Shown: one piece after another, positions 61,722 through 64,000 of the stretch
How positions within the stretch are numbered: the first letter of the stretch is position 1
Layout: each line of letters begins with the position of its first letter
From: Actinoplanes derwentensis
GTDB taxonomy: Bacteria; Actinomycetota; Actinomycetes; Mycobacteriales; Micromonosporaceae
DNA length: 64,000 bases
NCBI RefSeq assembly: GCF_900104725.1
Contig: NZ_LT629758.1
Location: 2,294,001-2,358,000, forward strand
Direction: 5' to 3'
Translations under genes and position numbers: made by a program
The notes under the pieces: model-generated
Databases searched by the model: none
What the model was told of the DNA's origin: nothing
What the model saw: the letters and a program-made list of their open reading frames with translations, nothing else

Positions 61722-62332
61722 GTGTCGGTGGAGAGGGTTTTCCGGGCGAGTTCGAAGGCCGGCAGCATCGCCGGGTGTTCCTCCGCACCGAACGGGCTGA
61801 GCTGCACGATCACCGCGCCGGCCCGGGTGTTCAGGGCGAACGCCGAATACTTGCCGTGGTGGTCGAGACCCTTGTCGTAGCTCTGCCAGGTCATCTCGGC
61901 GCCCTGCACAGTGCCGAACTGAACGTCCTGGTAGGTGGTCCCGGAGATCTCCTGTCCGCGTGTACCGGCTTTCAGGAACGCGGCCAGTTGCTCCCGCGGC
62001 TGCCCGCTGAGATCGTCCGCCTGGTAGACCCGCAGGAAGCCGATGTGGCCGGCCGGTTTGGCGTCGATCTCGCAGACCACCGAGAAGTCGCCGACCCGGC
62101 CGAGGGCCGCCAGTTCCCCGAAGGCCTCCAGGTCGACGGCGACCGGTTTCCAGTCGGTGGCCACTTCGAACGAGAGCGGCATCTCGCAGGCGCTCCCCAC
62201 GGCCCCGATCCGGACCGCTTCCCTGTTGGTGACTGCCGGAGCCGCCGACGGGGGCGAACTGACCGGCGCCGACTCGGAACAGCCGCCCACAGCGACGACG
62301 ACAGCGACCGCGACCGATTTGAAGATCCTCAC
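61718..62332 (-). CDS. DUF3558-like lipoprotein
   Basis: The 204-residue product has a lipoprotein signal peptide with lipobox AVGGC (Cys18) and a globular part similar to DUF3558/actinobacterial surface lipoproteins (GSACEMPLSFEVATDWKPVA, FSVVCEIDAKPAGHIGFLRV, AVIVQLSPFGAEEHPAMLPA). Function unknown. It is first in an operon with the DUF4303 gene. Confidence 0.82.
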   Translation of the reverse strand: MRIFKSVAVAVVVAVGGCSESAPVSSPPSAAPAVTNREAVRIGAVGSACEMPLSFEVATDWKPVAVDLEAFGELAALGRVGDFSVVCEIDAKPAGHIGFLRVYQADDLSGQPREQLAAFLKAGTRGQEISGTTYQDVQFGTVQGAEMTWQSYDKGLDHHGKYSAFALNTRAGAVIVQLSPFGAEEHPAMLPAFELARKTLSTDT

Positions 62333-62356
62333 AGCCCGGGGAGCCTACCGGCATGG

Positions 62357-62827
62357 CTACAGCGTCTCCCGCGGTAGCTCGCCCTCTCGGATCTGCACCA
62401 ACCCGTCGTTCTCCCACTCCTCGCGGGAATGTGCGGGAGCCAGTTCGAATCCGGCGCGTCCAGCAGGGGAACGAAAGTCGGCCCGGAGGCGTCCGATCAA
62501 GGCCCGGGCCAGCGCTGGAGTCTCCGGTGAGTCGTCCGGGTCGTCGATGCTCAGGCCGAGCACCGCGGACCCTTCGCGAGTGATCGTGATGATCGCTGCG
62601 TAGTGGACACGCGCCTCGAGGTAGAGCGAGAAGCCGTCATCCGGAGTGTCGCCACGCCCGAGTTCAGCGAGTGCCGCTCGATCGTCGTCACTGGCGGCGC
62701 CCTCGATGTAGGCACGGATGAAGGTTGCGAGCCTGTCGTCTCCCGGCCTCTCGCGGTCGACGTAGCTTTCGATGAACCGGCTGAGCTCGCCCGCGTCACA
62801 CTTCGGAAGCCAGATGTAGACATCCAT
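62357..62827 (-). CDS. Conserved hypothetical protein
   Basis: A 156-residue acidic protein (DVYIWLPKCDAGELSRFIES, YLEARVHYAAIITITREGSA, LGLSIDDPDDSPETPALARA). It reads as a small alpha/beta domain seen in actinobacterial hypothetical or immunity-like proteins; I cannot name it. ATG 62827 is chosen over a start four codons upstream. Confidence 0.7.
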   Translation of the reverse strand: MDVYIWLPKCDAGELSRFIESYVDRERPGDDRLATFIRAYIEGAASDDDRAALAELGRGDTPDDGFSLYLEARVHYAAIITITREGSAVLGLSIDDPDDSPETPALARALIGRLRADFRSPAGRAGFELAPAHSREEWENDGLVQIREGELPRETL

Positions 62828-62857
62828 GCAAGGCGGCATCAGCGGATCGTACCGGCG

Positions 62858-63478
62858 CTACGTCCGTTCGTCGGCCGATCCGGGCACGGGATGGAGCGGC
62901 CGATCGGCTGTCCCTGACGTTCTCCTCTTCGGTGTGAGACGGTCGGCTGACACGTACTCCCAGCCTTCGCGCCATTCGAAGTCGGCCGTTGCCAGGTCCT
63001 CCAAGGGGAAGCCGTCGAGCAGGTGGTCGAAGGCCCAGCGGGTGGCGACGTGCCCGACCACCAGGATTCGCTTGCCGTCCCAGCGCGACGGCAGGTCGGC
63101 GAGGAACCCGCCTACCCGGGTGACCGCCTGCCGCCAGCTCTCGCCGTCGGGATACGGCTGGTCCAGGTGGTTCGTCCGTTGCCCGTGCACCTCGGCGGCC
63201 GGTCTGCCGTTGAGGGAGCCGTAGTCGCACTCGCGGAGCCGCCAGTCGTGCAGGACCGGCACGGGGCTGCCGTCGAAGGCGATCTCGGTGGTCTCCACGG
63301 CCCGGCGCAGGTCCGAAGTGAACACCGCATCGATGCCGTCGTCGCGGCGCCGCTGTCCCAGTTCGATCGCGAGGCTCCGGCCCCGGTCCGACAGCCGTCC
63401 GGGTAGCCAGCCGGTGGCGATACCCCGGTCGTTGTCCTCACTCCACGAGTGCGTCTCGAAAACGATCACCGTCGACAT
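62858..63478 (-). CDS. Histidine phosphatase-family protein with atypical active site
   Basis: The 206-residue protein has the phosphoglycerate-mutase-like fold: DAVFTSDLRRAVETTEIAFD, LHDWRLRECDYGSLNGRPAA and ILVVGHVATRWAFDHLL with the second catalytic His. The first motif, normally (L/V)RHGE, reads FETHSWSEDN; the His is kept but the preceding Arg and following Gly are replaced. Activity may be altered. Target unknown. Confidence 0.85.
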   Translation of the reverse strand: MSTVIVFETHSWSEDNDRGIATGWLPGRLSDRGRSLAIELGQRRRDDGIDAVFTSDLRRAVETTEIAFDGSPVPVLHDWRLRECDYGSLNGRPAAEVHGQRTNHLDQPYPDGESWRQAVTRVGGFLADLPSRWDGKRILVVGHVATRWAFDHLLDGFPLEDLATADFEWREGWEYVSADRLTPKRRTSGTADRPLHPVPGSADERT

Positions 63479-63534
63479 CTCTGAGAGCCTACCGGCGTCC
63501 TGTGCGGCTGCCTCCCGGCGCTGAAACCATCTTC

Positions 63535-63562
63535 TTGACAGATCCCTGGCTTTCGGTACACA
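63535..63562 (+). promoter_or_regulatory. Candidate promoter of the Ser/Thr kinase gene
   Basis: TTGACA at 63535-63540 and TACACA at 63557-63562 are 16 bases apart, about 98 bases before the kinase GTG. The -35 box is consensus. Confidence 0.5.
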
Positions 63563-63659
63563 TGAGAGGTGGCGAGGTACGCCGACCGGGGCGCACCACT
63601 GCCGTGGAGTTCATCGCGCTCGTCCGACCGGCATTGAGGCGATCACGGGAGAGCGAATC

Positions 63660-64000
63660 GTGCAGACGGAGCGAGTTGTCGCCAACCGGTACCGGCTGGA
63701 GGAGCAGGTCGGCTCCGGGGGCGGCGGAGTCGTGTGGCGGGCCACCGACGAACGCCTCGGCAGAGAGGTCGCGCTGAAGCGAGCCCTGTCCGGGGACGAG
63801 GACCCGCGGCGGTTCCGGCAGTTGGAGCACGAGGCGAAACTGCTCGCCCGGTTGAACCACCGGCATGTCGTGACGATCTACGACGTGCTGGACGACAACG
63901 GTGAGTGCTGGCTGGTCATGGAGTACGTACCGGCGCGCAGCATGGCCGAGTTGGACGTCATCACGCCTCGGCAGGCGGCGAAGCTGGGCGCGCAGATCGC
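63660..64000 (+). CDS. Ser/Thr protein kinase, N-terminal part (cut by window end)
   Basis: The visible 113 residues are the N-lobe of a PknB-type kinase: YRLEEQVGSGGGGVVWRATD is the glycine-rich loop, EVALKRAL has the ATP-binding Lys, and HRHVVTIYDVLDDNGECWLV and MEYVPARSMAELD lead to the hinge. The catalytic loop, any membrane helix and sensor domain lie outside. GTG 63660 is the probable start. Confidence 0.88.
   Translation, partial: MQTERVVANRYRLEEQVGSGGGGVVWRATDERLGREVALKRALSGDEDPRRFRQLEHEAKLLARLNHRHVVTIYDVLDDNGECWLVMEYVPARSMAELDVITPRQAAKLGAQI

Noticed and set aside
1..64000. tRNA, rRNA and CRISPR arrays
   Set aside because: No cloverleaf with a TTCRANNC loop, no rRNA segment and no regularly spaced repeats were seen.

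Overview
The window is high-GC (roughly 70 percent) actinobacterial chromosome, most like Actinoplanes or another Micromonosporaceae member. That placement is an inference from codon bias, GTG/TTG starts, a mycosin-type protease, F420-type reductases, DUF5937/DUF6518/DUF6882 proteins, an MXAN_6230/SCO0854 RING protein and a PknB-type kinase; no rRNA or tRNA gene is present to confirm it.

Layout. 1-5.3 kb: the end of a Vgb-like propeller gene, a monooxygenase remnant, a mycosin/SUFU pair, and a cobalamin-riboswitch-controlled cbtB-cbtA cobalt transporter closed by a strong terminator. 5.4-13.9 kb: a PilZ-tailed chemoreceptor, a decayed serine recombinase, a glycosyltransferase, an ABC exporter pair and nhaA. 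The glycosyltransferase, ABC and nhaA genes share one leader element (GGTGNGCC joined to GGGAAGYCTGGTCGGC), placed 35-39 nt before each start and 7-8 nt after a TANNNT -10 box. It is the most interesting signal in the window.

14-23.7 kb is a nest of Tn3-family debris. An old minus-strand tnpA survives as three colinear fragments. It is split by element 2 (19484-23565, 44-bp inverted repeats, perfect ACCGG target duplication, tnpA lacking its catalytic core) and by a segment holding element 1 (15326-19371, 39-bp inverted repeats). Both elements carry chromosomal-type passengers: pepE, grpB, an NTP pyrophosphohydrolase and a phosphotransferase in element 1; a PadR regulator, an F420-type reductase and a group II intron 3' end in element 2.

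23.9-35.8 kb is ordinary accessory chromosome. It includes a large polysaccharide deacetylase with about 13 repeated acidic-T-V sites in its predicted cytoplasmic arm, a reductase-hemerythrin fusion, DUF5995, EamA, and an ECF sigma/membrane protein pair divergent from lexA. 35.8-40.7 kb is a second insertion zone: an alcohol dehydrogenase gene is cut in two by about 4.5 kb carrying Tn3, IS30 and response-regulator fragments, a membrane histidine kinase, and a frameshifted serine recombinase with a res-like site.

41.5-64 kb is mostly intact metabolic, regulatory and conserved hypothetical genes: a sulfotransferase, MFS/ArsR around a perfect operator palindrome, an intact IS1182-family element with CTAG duplication, SDR/XRE, an IMPase-like protein lacking a metal Asp, a MazF-like protein, moeA with a uridine-kinase-like gene, the RING/TerD-like protein, DUF4303, and the start of a Ser/Thr kinase cut by the window end.
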